A DNA stretch of 32,987 nucleotides, from NCBI GenBank assembly GCA_013299105.1, contig JAAFJY010000051.1, positions 1-32,987 on the forward strand, in the 5' to 3' direction. Origin of the DNA: Chitinophagales bacterium (lineage in GTDB: Bacteria; Bacteroidota; Bacteroidia; Chitinophagales; Saprospiraceae). This document shows positions 1 through 6,786 of this stretch, piece after piece. The position numbers were made by a program, and so were the translations under genes. The notes under the pieces were generated by a model. It had not been told where the DNA came from, did not search any database, and saw only the letters and a program-made list of their open reading frames with translations. How positions within the stretch are numbered: the first letter of the stretch is position 1; each line of letters begins with the position of its first letter.

Positions 1-92
1 ACCTTTGCCGCATACGCCAAGTGGGGATTTTCAAGTTTCGATTATTTTTGCGCGAAACGTCAGCTTGACAAAAAAAGAAACAAAAAAGTCAA

Positions 93-226
93 GGGCTGTG
101 ATCAAATCCTGCGATTTTGCTTGAAAGTGCTGACGGGAATCCACCAAACTCGCTCCTTCGTCGCTCAAACAGTGGTGGCTTCTTATCCGTCAGCCCTTTC
201 GCAAAATCGGGATTTGCTCAAGGCCC
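93..226. repeat. Long imperfect palindrome (dispersed-repeat type)
   Basis: The left arm (93-135) and right arm (188-226) are reverse complements over about 40 bases with a few mismatches and short gaps. Shared blocks include caaatcc, gattttgc, gaaag and gctgacg. The 52-base centre is itself partly symmetric, beginning with ccacca and ending with tggtgg. An A-rich run lies immediately left of it. As RNA this would fold into one long hairpin. No transposase accompanies it. It resembles intergenic repeats common in Bacteroidota genomes, but only one copy is visible here. Confidence 0.65.
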
Positions 227-993
227 ATTTAAACTCCGATTTGAAAATTTGGTGAGATGGGAAGCAAAAATTCAAATCAAGGTAAGCTGAAACAAGTCAG
301 TTCAATTGTCTGAATTTCAATTAAATGCAAAAAAACATCCTGCATCGTGTAACCCTGGACTTCAGTCCGGGGACAAAATGCTCCCCCCTAATCACATCAC
401 GCATCTATCCAGTAGTTGCATCATATGAAGACTAGTGATCTGTATGAGATGGGGCAAAGGCATTACCACATGCACCAGCGTTGAGAAATTTTGACCTCCC
501 ACACTAATTTTCAAAGAACCACAATTTTTGAAACAATTTTTGAAACACAAAAGAATCCTTTTGATGCTGTATCAACTATTCTTGGGTTTGATGTGATTTA
601 AAGTATATTTAAATTTTTTGTCTAAACCAGAATTTTCAGAATTGCAGAATTACTTGCGTGACGTTGACCAATTCTTTCTAAAAAAGAATTTGAAAGAATG
701 AGACCTGCTTCGCAGGTAGCCTACATCACGATCAACGAGGCTAATAGTCCCCAGGTTTAGGCTCAAACCAAAGGGGGATTGCTTCCGGAATGGGACTCAA
801 AAATCACAACTGGGTTGATAATCAATGCTAGTTCAGCATACCATGCTCGTTCAGCAGCTAAAACTCATTCTCCATCGTTTAGCGAACTTAAAAAACAAAC
901 TACCAAGAGACAAGCCACGAATAAACCTTTCCAATTCGCAACTTCGTTACTCCGATGTAGCCACGAATTTTTTTTGCCACGCTTCGCGGGATG

Positions 994-1160
994 GGAACAC
1001 AGCTGAAAATGGGTTTGGGGGTGTTTGTTTGGGTGTGCGTGTGAGGGAACACCGTTTACAATTGACCGAGACGAAAGGTTGAGATCAAAGCCTTCACATT
1101 CGAACCCACACTTACACACTCAACACCCAATCTTGCGGATTGCCAACACGATTTTGACCG
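994..1160 (+). repeat. Dispersed intergenic repeat, copy 1
   Basis: This stretch is similar to the reverse complement of 16757-16917. Shared blocks in the same order are ggaacac, a G/T-rich run (gggtttggg...tgtttgggtgtg), a variable centre, then cacacttacacactc-acaccc and tcttgcggatt. The G/T-rich left part and C/A-rich right part are roughly complementary, so each copy could form an imperfect hairpin. No coding potential is conserved convincingly between copies. Confidence 0.7.
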
Positions 1161-1248
1161 TGATTTTGACCATGACTTTGACATTTGTTGCGAACAATAT
1201 TCATAAAACTGGAAAGGTTTATTTTTGAACCGTTACTAATGGCAAAAG

Positions 1249-1294
1249 CTTTTTTTTGAAACACAAAAGAAACAAAAGGGCCAAAAGCACTACA
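1249..1294 (+). repeat. A-rich 'cacaaaag' repeat, copy 1
   Basis: The segment around ttttttgaaacacaaaag, followed by aaacaaaagggccaaaagcac, closely resembles 25757-25812. In both copies a ggtta/ggttta-ttttttgaacc motif lies just upstream or at the start. A shorter related piece occurs at about 537-555. It appears to be an intergenic repeat family of unknown role. Confidence 0.5.
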
Positions 1295-1364
1295 CCTTCA
1301 GCGTTTTCAACTGGCAGACAATATTTTGTGGTTTTGTACCATACCTATTGAGGCCGAGTAGAGC

Positions 1365-1925
1365 TCACCAACCATAATACCCCTGGGGCTTGATCCCCTT
1401 TCTACGCAAGTACACAATACATTGGCCCCGGTGGTGAATGATGTGGTTTTCCATCGCATAGATGAAACGCCAAACGGGCATTTCATCTTTCACAAATTCA
1501 ACCTGTTCAAAAAGCTTTTTATCAGGGGTAGTTTTGATGACGTTGCGGACGTAGGCATACATTTTTCGCAATTCATCAAGCGTCTCCTCCTTGTTCATCT
1601 TGACGGAAGGACGCAGGTCTTTTTGCAGATAAGGGCTGTCATCCCGATTCAACATTCCAGACAATTGATTACAGGTGTAAATGACACAGTGCCGCCACTG
1701 TTCAGTATAGGTCATTACCGAGTCAGCTGCTTTGTACTGGAAATGTTCTGCTGGCATTTGCGCTGCGAGGGCCAGCGTATAAGTCTCGGAGCGCTGCCAG
1801 GCTTTTAGCAGTTCACTGCGCATGTTGGCAGCCTCGGTGCTGTTGTTGGAATAAGGTACACTGCTAAACCCCAAACCTGCCAGCAACAGGAGGGCTAATG
1901 ACCCTTGAAAGAAGCTTGTTTTCAT
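1365..1925 (-). CDS. DinB-like putative metal-binding protein, exported
   Basis: This 186-aa protein has an N-terminal hydrophobic signal (MKTSFFQGSLALLLLAGLGF) and then a four-helix DinB-like fold. Putative metal ligands fit the DinB/DfsB three-histidine pattern: His79 in QWRHC, and His161 and His165 in NHIIHHRGQ near the C-terminus. The frame stays open upstream to 2039, but that extension runs into the WD40 gene. The ATG at 1925 starts exactly at the signal peptide and leaves a 43-bp gap, so I chose it. It is the last gene of the minus-strand metal operon. DinB proteins are diverse (thiol transferases, hydrolases), and the reaction of this one cannot be predicted. Export is unusual, since most family members are cytoplasmic. 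Confidence 0.8.
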   Translation of the reverse strand: MKTSFFQGSLALLLLAGLGFSSVPYSNNSTEAANMRSELLKAWQRSETYTLALAAQMPAEHFQYKAADSVMTYTEQWRHCVIYTCNQLSGMLNRDDSPYLQKDLRPSVKMNKEETLDELRKMYAYVRNVIKTTPDKKLFEQVEFVKDEMPVWRFIYAMENHIIHHRGQCIVYLRRKGIKPQGYYGW

Positions 1926-1968
1926 GTTGCGTGATTGTTGAAAATATGATAAAATCTCGTTGCCAGTT

Positions 1969-3006
1969 CTATGGTAGCTCAGGGGCGCGAATGACCACGA
2001 TTTCTCCGTCGGTTGTCCCGATGGCCAGGTGGAGATCATCTGGCGACCAAGCCAGGCAACTGATGCACGACCTCATGCGATAAGCACCGTAGCACAACAG
2101 GTCTTCAGCTTGGGCATGGAAAAACCGCAAACCACCTCCTTCATCCGCCGAAGCAAAACAGGACCCTTGGTTTTGGTACCGAATTGCGGTGATTTTTTCT
2201 TCGTGTTCGTCGATTGTCCAGGGTATTTGGCCAGCGGGTGATTGTCCTGCAAAACGCCAAACGACAATGTCAGACCAGCAGTTGGTAAGTAAGAATTCAG
2301 CGCGGGCATCCCATTCCAAAATTTTGACTTTCCCTTGGTAGCCTGACATCTCAAAATCTTGGCCAAATTCATAAGGCTGGGGAAAAAAATGAATCCTTGA
2401 ATCCTGGGTCCCACAACCGATGAACTTGCCGTCAGGAGACCAGGACATTGAGAGCATGGAATTCTTCCAAGGCATGTTTTGTAGGGGTTCTGAAGCAGTT
2501 AAACCAAAAATCCGAACGCCCCCAAAACAGGCAGTTGCAAAAGAAAGCCCATTTGGATGCCAGCAGATGCTCGATACTGTACTCTCATGTTTTTCACTCT
2601 GGTAGATGAGTTTGCCATTCGAATCAATGAGTGCAACTCTGGGGCCAGTGCCCAAGACAGCATAATTTCCATTTGGCGACCAGACTGCGCATTCTACCCA
2701 AGCCGAATTGGCCTGGTGGTCTGCCAACAAGGAGAAAGTATCGAGGTTCCAAAGCTTGAACCGTCCGTCTTGCCCTCCACTCACGACCAAGGACTGCTGA
2801 GGGGAAACTGCGAGGCAGAGCATGGCATCGTGGGCTTGCCACTCATGCACTACTTCACGATTGAATACATCAAAGACTTGCACCATGCCAGCAGAATCAC
2901 CGCTGATGAGGTGCTTTCCATCCCCTGACCAGCAGACATTCAGGATGTAATCATCCAATAAGCTGGTGAATAGCTCGGAATTGTACGGTGTCATTTTGTT
3001 GCGCAT
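1969..3006 (-). CDS. WD40 repeat protein
   Basis: This 345-aa protein is made almost entirely of WD40-type beta-propeller repeats. Recurrent motifs include VCWSGDGKHLISGDSAG, VSPQQSLVVSGGQDGRFKLWN, VWSPNGNYAVLGTG, ICWHPNGLSFATACFGG, MSWSPDGKFIGCGTQDSRI and LAWSPDDLHLAIGTTDGEI, enough for about seven blades. It has no signal peptide or enzymatic domain, so it is probably a cytoplasmic scaffold. It starts 15 bp after the stop of the COG0523 GTPase gene and is probably translated from the same mRNA. That linkage suggests a partner role for the GTPase or metal pathway, which is inference only. Met5 (2994) is an alternative start. Confidence 0.85.
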   Translation of the reverse strand: MRNKMTPYNSELFTSLLDDYILNVCWSGDGKHLISGDSAGMVQVFDVFNREVVHEWQAHDAMLCLAVSPQQSLVVSGGQDGRFKLWNLDTFSLLADHQANSAWVECAVWSPNGNYAVLGTGPRVALIDSNGKLIYQSEKHESTVSSICWHPNGLSFATACFGGVRIFGLTASEPLQNMPWKNSMLSMSWSPDGKFIGCGTQDSRIHFFPQPYEFGQDFEMSGYQGKVKILEWDARAEFLLTNCWSDIVVWRFAGQSPAGQIPWTIDEHEEKITAIRYQNQGSCFASADEGGGLRFFHAQAEDLLCYGAYRMRSCISCLAWSPDDLHLAIGTTDGEIVVIRAPELP

Positions 3007-3021
3007 CGGGTATTGGGAAAA

Positions 3022-4380
3022 CTACCTGCTGGAAGCCAGGCAAGCATTAAAGCCCTTGGTCAACTCCTGGCGGTCTAAATTCCTACCAATGAAAATCAAT
3101 TGGTTCATTCGTTTTTCACTGGGCTTCCAATTGCGGTCACTTTTCGCTTCAAAAAGCATGTGTACTCCCTGAAAAACGAATCGTTCATCACGGTCTGCGA
3201 TATTCAGCACTCCCTTTGATCGGAAAATATCAGTACCCCGCTCACTCAACAACCAGCCAATCCATTGATTCAATTTTTGCAAATTCAAAGCTCCCGTAGA
3301 TTCAATTCCAACGGATTCTACCGTTTCATCATGCTCGTGACCGTGCGCATATTCCTCACTTTGAATAGCTTGTACCGGAATGTTATTTTGCTGGATCGTC
3401 AGGTTGAATTCATCCGGCCCATGTTGGGTGTAGAGAGCGTATAATCCGGTTTTATGAGGGTGCAATCTGAAACTTGCCCCTTTCTTTTCATCAATGAGCA
3501 AACGGCTGAGGGCTCCAGTGCTGGGGATGAATTTCCCACTTTTCAGCACTTTATATGCTTCGGAGAATTGCTTTACGGCTTTTTTCTTGGCTTTGCTTAA
3601 CTGTTCTTCATCCAATTTATCAAGTGGAATGAAAAGTGTATCCATACTAGGGTCAGGGCCTGCGTCAAAGGTCACGGTGTATTCATCATCGTTGTACAAA
3701 TAATAAACACCCATCCATTCAAAGGGCAACTCTTCGGTCAAAAAAGCAGGATTGATCTCCGCTTTAGCTGCCAGGTCAAATGCACGGATATTGAGGATTT
3801 TATCCATGCCAATGGCTGCGTTTTCCGTTTGGTGAACTTGGGCCTGGCTGTTCATGCGCTGGATGCGTTTGCTCAGTTGATCGAGCTCATTTTCAGTAAC
3901 CAAGTCGGTTTTATTCAACAAGATCACATCAGCGAAACCAATCTGTTCTTTGCACTCATCCGAATCGTCAATGTGTTGCCACACGTGTTTGGCATCAACA
4001 ATGGTAATGATTGCATCAAGAGAGAACATTTCTTTCATATCATCATCCACCCAGAAGGTTTGGGCTACGGGTGCCGGATTGGCCATCCCCGTAGTTTCGA
4101 TGATGATGTGGTCAAATTTGTCTCGGCGCTTCATGAGTTGTCCCAGAATTCTGATCAAATCACCACGCACTGTGCAGCAAATACAACCATTGTTCATTTC
4201 GAATATCTCCTCGTCGGCTTCAATGACCAATTCGTTGTCGATGCCAATTTCGCCAAATTCATTTTCGATCACCGCGATCCGTTGGCCGTGGTTTTCACGA
4301 AGAATGCGGTTGAGCAAAGTGGTTTTCCCGCTGCCTAGGTAGCCAGTTAAAACGGTGACTGGTATGGGTTGAGTTGTCAT
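3022..4380 (-). CDS. COG0523 family GTPase (CobW/ZNG1-type putative metallochaperone)
   Basis: This 452-aa P-loop GTPase of the G3E/COG0523 family has a Walker [10 protein letters not shown] (13-21), the diagnostic metal-binding CxCC (Cys66-Ile-Cys68-Cys69 in NNGCICC), [14 protein letters not shown] (switch/Walker B region), and LNKTD as the guanine-specificity motif. A CobW_C domain follows. A His/acid cluster, HGHEHDE, lies near residue 340 and is typical of zinc or cobalt handling members. The frame is open to 4461, but the ATG at 4380 begins [13 protein letters not shown] immediately before the P-loop, as in the family. Its position in an operon with a NiCoT transporter, behind a Fur/Zur-type operator, supports metal delivery under limitation. 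The client protein is unknown. A second, divergent paralog lies at 9671-10885. Confidence 0.9.
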   Translation of the reverse strand: MTTQPIPVTVLTGYLGSGKTTLLNRILRENHGQRIAVIENEFGEIGIDNELVIEADEEIFEMNNGCICCTVRGDLIRILGQLMKRRDKFDHIIIETTGMANPAPVAQTFWVDDDMKEMFSLDAIITIVDAKHVWQHIDDSDECKEQIGFADVILLNKTDLVTENELDQLSKRIQRMNSQAQVHQTENAAIGMDKILNIRAFDLAAKAEINPAFLTEELPFEWMGVYYLYNDDEYTVTFDAGPDPSMDTLFIPLDKLDEEQLSKAKKKAVKQFSEAYKVLKSGKFIPSTGALSRLLIDEKKGASFRLHPHKTGLYALYTQHGPDEFNLTIQQNNIPVQAIQSEEYAHGHEHDETVESVGIESTGALNLQKLNQWIGWLLSERGTDIFRSKGVLNIADRDERFVFQGVHMLFEAKSDRNWKPSEKRMNQLIFIGRNLDRQELTKGFNACLASSR

Positions 4381-4569
4381 GCTTGGTTTTTGTTTATAGG
4401 TGACTATCCAGCCGGTCCCATTTTGGCCAAAAAAGGCCGATTTCCGCCCCCTCTTCGCCATTTTTTTTCGCCGATGCTGGGCATCGACTACAAAAAATAG
4501 GCTTGATGGGACTAAAATCGCCTGCTTTTTTGTCTCAAAACCACTCGACTGGATAGCTACATTTGTAGA
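4381..4569 (-). other. 189-bp intra-operon leader with nested inverted repeats
   Basis: This gap precedes the COG0523 gene on the minus strand and is much longer than the other gaps in the operon (4-43 bp). It contains nested complementary arms: ctatccag (4404-4411) with ctggatag (4549-4556), and gtcccat (4415-4421) with atgggac (4506-4512). A central perfect hairpin, cgatgc-tgg-gcatcg, lies at 4472-4486. The transcript could fold into a branched leader. I recognise no riboswitch class. Confidence 0.4.
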
Positions 4570-4899
4570 TTATATATGCATTTCTTTGGCATTCCATTCA
4601 TACAGCAACTGTTCGGGCCAAACCTCATCCTGTTTCAATACTTGCTCTACAAAATGAGGGGCTAGTTCTGGGGTGATGCCTTTGTAATAATGGCATTCTG
4701 GTAGCACAATGACTATCGGGCCATCATTACAGCGGCCATTGCAGAGGGTTTTGGTAGTGTGAATCTCTTCATCCATGCCTTGTTCGGTAATGATCCTGCG
4801 GATTTCAACCGTGCTTTCTTCTGCGCCATTGTTTTTGCAAGAACCTCCATTGCAGAAGAAGAGATGTCGGCGAACTTTGCTTAGGTCTTTGATGGCCAT
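4570..4899 (-). CDS. (2Fe-2S) thioredoxin-like ferredoxin domain protein
   Basis: This 109-aa protein has the cysteine layout of thioredoxin-like [2Fe-2S] ferredoxins: Cys16 and Cys21 in FFCNGGSCKNNG, then Cys53 and Cys57 in LCNGRCNDGP, with an extra Cys69 in LPECHYYKGITPE. It is soluble and probably cytoplasmic. Its start lies 4 bp after the stop of the NiCoT transporter gene, so the two are probably translationally coupled. Similar small [2Fe-2S] proteins occur in cobalamin/metal loci (the CbiW type), where their role in electron transfer or metal handling is poorly known. The assignment to the fold is good. The function is inferred from context only. Confidence 0.82.
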   Translation of the reverse strand: MAIKDLSKVRRHLFFCNGGSCKNNGAEESTVEIRRIITEQGMDEEIHTTKTLCNGRCNDGPIVIVLPECHYYKGITPELAPHFVEQVLKQDEVWPEQLLYEWNAKEMHI

Positions 4900-4903
4900 G
4901 TTG

Positions 4904-5713
4904 TCATGTTTTTTTTAGGTTTCTGCGTCTCCACAAAAGCCAGGTATAGAGCGCAAGTACAATACATAAAAAACAGATGCCAATTGCAGAATAGACTGTT
5001 TCATTCAATTGTACGCTGGGATAAAAATGCAAGAGGATCGCATAAGCCGCAATGCAGTAAGCCATGATTACGATAAACCAACCCAGCCCGCGTCGGTAGC
5101 TGCGCATGGACTCACGCCCATGTACATTTTTTAAAAGTGCAGTCAGGATATAGCTGTCCAAAGTATCGGCAGTAATCATCCCGATTGAAAATACCAAGCC
5201 GATGACCAGCGCACCTCCAACCCCATGTGAATTTGAAGCGGCAATGCCCCAGGTTGCAGCTTGGGTGGCTGTATCAAAAACCAACCCAAAAATGATACCG
5301 ATAATGAATACTCCAAGTGGACGGGCATTGTCGCGCAATGCTGATGGCAGGATCAAGGTACGCCAGCCTTTTATTTTGTATTGCTCCTGGGTTGGGGATA
5401 AAAGGTTTAGCAGGTTGATACTTCCAACTAGAATAAGTAGAAATACGGGAAGCCATTCAAACCAGGCATTCCAAAAAACGCCCAATTGCCAACGGCCACT
5501 GAAAAAGGCGAATAATACCGCAATGCTGGTTACAGCCAGCCCGTGCCCCAAGGCAAACAATGCGCCAATCCAAGGGGCCAAATGAGGGCGTCGTTGATGA
5601 TTTTGTAAAGTAATGCCGTCAATAACTGCAATATGATCTGGATCCAGGCCGTGCTGCAGCCCAATCAAAAAGATGATCATCAAGCCATTCAGGTCGAAGT
5701 TGATTGCTTCCAT
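4904..5713 (-). CDS. NiCoT/HoxN-family divalent metal transporter
   Basis: This 269-aa polytopic inner-membrane protein carries the NiCoT signatures: HX4DH in TM2 (His21, Asp26, His27 in QHGLDPDHIAVID), LGHGLAVTSIAV, GLVFDTATQAA and GMITADTLDSYIL. About eight hydrophobic segments are visible. The family imports Ni2+ or Co2+ with high affinity. The metal here is uncertain: the neighbours are COG0523 GTPases and a Fur/Zur-like operator rather than a urease, hydrogenase or visible cobalamin genes. Zinc or cobalt transport is therefore possible. It starts 28 bp after the 70-aa ORF stop. Confidence 0.88.
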   Translation of the reverse strand: MEAINFDLNGLMIIFLIGLQHGLDPDHIAVIDGITLQNHQRRPHLAPWIGALFALGHGLAVTSIAVLFAFFSGRWQLGVFWNAWFEWLPVFLLILVGSINLLNLLSPTQEQYKIKGWRTLILPSALRDNARPLGVFIIGIIFGLVFDTATQAATWGIAASNSHGVGGALVIGLVFSIGMITADTLDSYILTALLKNVHGRESMRSYRRGLGWFIVIMAYCIAAYAILLHFYPSVQLNETVYSAIGICFLCIVLALYTWLLWRRRNLKKT

Positions 5714-5741
5714 TTATAAGTTTGGTTGAAAAAGTGTAGTC

Positions 5742-5954
5742 TCAACTCTTTTGTACTTCTGAAAGTGCCTGTTCAAACCAGCTGACAACAAGCCTGGTAT
5801 GTTCCTTGCCGTAATGCTGAATGAATTCGAGGGTCTTGGGATGCTCTTTATCTCCCAACTCAGCAAGGCGTTGCTGGATGAAGTTAGGTTCCAGCTTGAT
5901 TTTACACTCTTCTTGGATGCAGTGTTTCCACGCTTGATAGGTGTTAGGAATCAT
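5742..5954 (-). CDS. Small protein of unknown function, first gene of metal operon
   Basis: This 70-aa protein is predicted to be soluble and helical (MIPNTYQAWKHCIQEECKIK...). It has two cysteines, Cys12 and Cys17, and histidines in KEHPKTLEFIQHYGKEH. There is no signal peptide or membrane segment, and I do not recognise the family. It lies directly behind the minus-strand promoter and operator (start about 60 bp from the operator) and 28 bp ahead of the transporter gene, so it is probably a real co-regulated gene. The Cys/His content is compatible with metal binding but does not prove it. Confidence 0.7.
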   Translation of the reverse strand: MIPNTYQAWKHCIQEECKIKLEPNFIQQRLAELGDKEHPKTLEFIQHYGKEHTRLVVSWFEQALSEVQKS

Positions 5955-6017
5955 TGGCTTTGGGTAGGTTTAATGGCCAGTTAAGACCAATTGATGGAAT
6001 TTATTTTTGAAACCATG

Positions 6018-6047
6018 TTGCAAAAATAGAGATATTCTTTAGATTTG
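6018..6047 (+). promoter_or_regulatory. Bacteroidota-type promoter for the ABC/TonB operon
   Basis: A -33 TTG (6018-6020), a 19-nt spacer and a -7 element TAGATTTG (6040-6047, consensus TAnnTTTG) lie 25 bp before the ATG at 6073. The -33 lies inside operator box 1 and the -7 overlaps box 2, so a bound repressor would block both elements. Confidence 0.75.
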
Positions 6048-6050
6048 CAA
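6021..6050 (-). promoter_or_regulatory. Bacteroidota-type promoter for the NiCoT/GTPase operon
   Basis: On the minus strand a -33 TTG (complement of 6048-6050), a 19-nt spacer and a -7 TATTTTTG (complement of 6021-6028) mirror the plus-strand promoter with the same spacing. The -33 lies in box 2 and the -7 overlaps box 1. Transcription would run into the 70-aa gene starting at 5954. Confidence 0.72.
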
Positions 6051-6072
6051 CATTGTTTCAAAAATACCGTAC

Positions 6073-6768
6073 ATGATTCTTGCTCAAGACCTGTCAAAAA
6101 ACTATGGCGAACACTTGGCCTTACAAAAGTTAAACCTCGATATCGCTCCGGGCGAAATCTTCTGTTTGTTGGGCCAAAACGGCGCTGGCAAAACCACGAC
6201 GATCAACTGCTTTTTGGGTTTTACGAGCCCCAGTTCAGGCCGTGCGATGATCAATGGCATTGATGTGGCCCAGGATCCTCAAGCCAGCAAACAACACTTG
6301 GCCTATTTGCCCGAAGTGGTGATGTTGTACCCTAACCTGAGCGGCTTGGAAAACCTAGACTATTTCAGTCGCCTGGCTGGTTTTCGTTACAGTAAATCGG
6401 AATTGCAAGACCTGCTCGTCCATGCGGGTTTGCCCCAAGAAAGCATGTCTCGCTACGTGGACACTTATTCCAAGGGCATGCGCCAAAAAGTTGGAATCGC
6501 CATCGCGATGGCCAAACAGGCCAAAGCCCTGTTTTTGGATGAACCTACCAGTGGCCTGGACCCCAAAGCCAGCAATGATTTTTCGGTATTGTTAAAAAAA
6601 TTGGCCCAGGATGGTGTCGCTATTTTGATGGCAACGCATGATATTTTTCGGGCCAAGGATGTCGCCTCACGGGTAGGCATCATGCGCGAGGGCCAATTGG
6701 TAGCTACCCATGCCGCCACTGAGTTTTCAGCTACTGAACTGGAGAAGATTTATTTGGAAACGGTCTGA
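6073..6768 (+). CDS. ABC transporter ATP-binding protein (ABC-2 type)
   Basis: This 231-aa ATPase subunit has a Walker A GQNGAGKTT (34-42), a signature-like YSKGMRQ (132-138), a Walker B LFLDEP (153-158), the D-loop SGLDP and an H-loop His189 (ATHD). It lacks membrane segments and would energise the permeases encoded directly downstream, 18 bp away. It is the only ATPase gene in a cluster with four permease genes, so it may serve both permease pairs. The start ATG lies 8 bp after operator box 2 ends and has no Shine-Dalgarno, as is usual in Bacteroidota. The substrate is unknown. Confidence 0.92.
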   Translation: MILAQDLSKNYGEHLALQKLNLDIAPGEIFCLLGQNGAGKTTTINCFLGFTSPSSGRAMINGIDVAQDPQASKQHLAYLPEVVMLYPNLSGLENLDYFSRLAGFRYSKSELQDLLVHAGLPQESMSRYVDTYSKGMRQKVGIAIAMAKQAKALFLDEPTSGLDPKASNDFSVLLKKLAQDGVAILMATHDIFRAKDVASRVGIMREGQLVATHAATEFSATELEKIYLETV

Positions 6769-6786
6769 CCCTCAAATCCAAGCTGT

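Larger units (their letters stand above)
1..1364. other. Gene-poor intergenic region with dispersed repeats
   Basis: I see no convincing gene here. The short open frames at 779-1228 overlap one another on both strands, match no family I recognise, and fall on repeat sequence. Frame 1 is open from base 1 to the TGA at about 258, so the far left edge could be the tail of a gene starting outside the window. That stretch is lysine-rich and lies on an inverted repeat, so I favour non-coding repeat DNA. Small hairpins occur at 353-372 (8-bp stem with one G-T pair) and 703-717 (acctgc-ttc-gcaggt). A 12-bp unit, aatttttgaaac, is repeated in tandem at 523-546. Confidence 0.6.
6004..6064. promoter_or_regulatory. 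Paired Fur/Zur-type operators between divergent operons
   Basis: Two 19-bp 9-1-9 palindromes are present: tttgaaaccatgttgcaaa (6006-6024, 7 of 9 pairs) and tttgcaacattgtttcaaa (6044-6062, 8 of 9 pairs), centred 38 bp apart. The outer 21-mers, 6004-6024 and 6044-6064, are inverted copies matching at 20 of 21 positions. The 9-1-9 layout is typical of Fur-superfamily operators. The adjacent COG0523, NiCoT and TonB genes favour a zinc or other metal-starvation repressor. Which regulator binds is inference. Confidence 0.75.

Noticed and set aside
523-546. Tandem aatttttgaaac units as another Fur/Zur operator
   Set aside because: The unit resembles one half-site, but the repeats are direct and not palindromic, the tgttgcaaa half is missing, and no gene start is nearby.
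779-1228. Short overlapping open frames on both strands in the left intergenic region
   Set aside because: They overlap each other, match no family, and coincide with the dispersed repeat whose other copy is also non-coding.
4381-4461. Longer N-terminus for the COG0523 GTPase (27 extra residues)
   Set aside because: Family members begin just before the P-loop, and the extension falls on inverted-repeat sequence.
5955-6072. Cobalamin riboswitch controlling the CobW/NiCoT/TonB genes
   Set aside because: No conserved B12-box sequence is visible, the 118-bp gap is occupied by the paired promoters and operators, and the 54-bp gap before the TonB receptor is too short.
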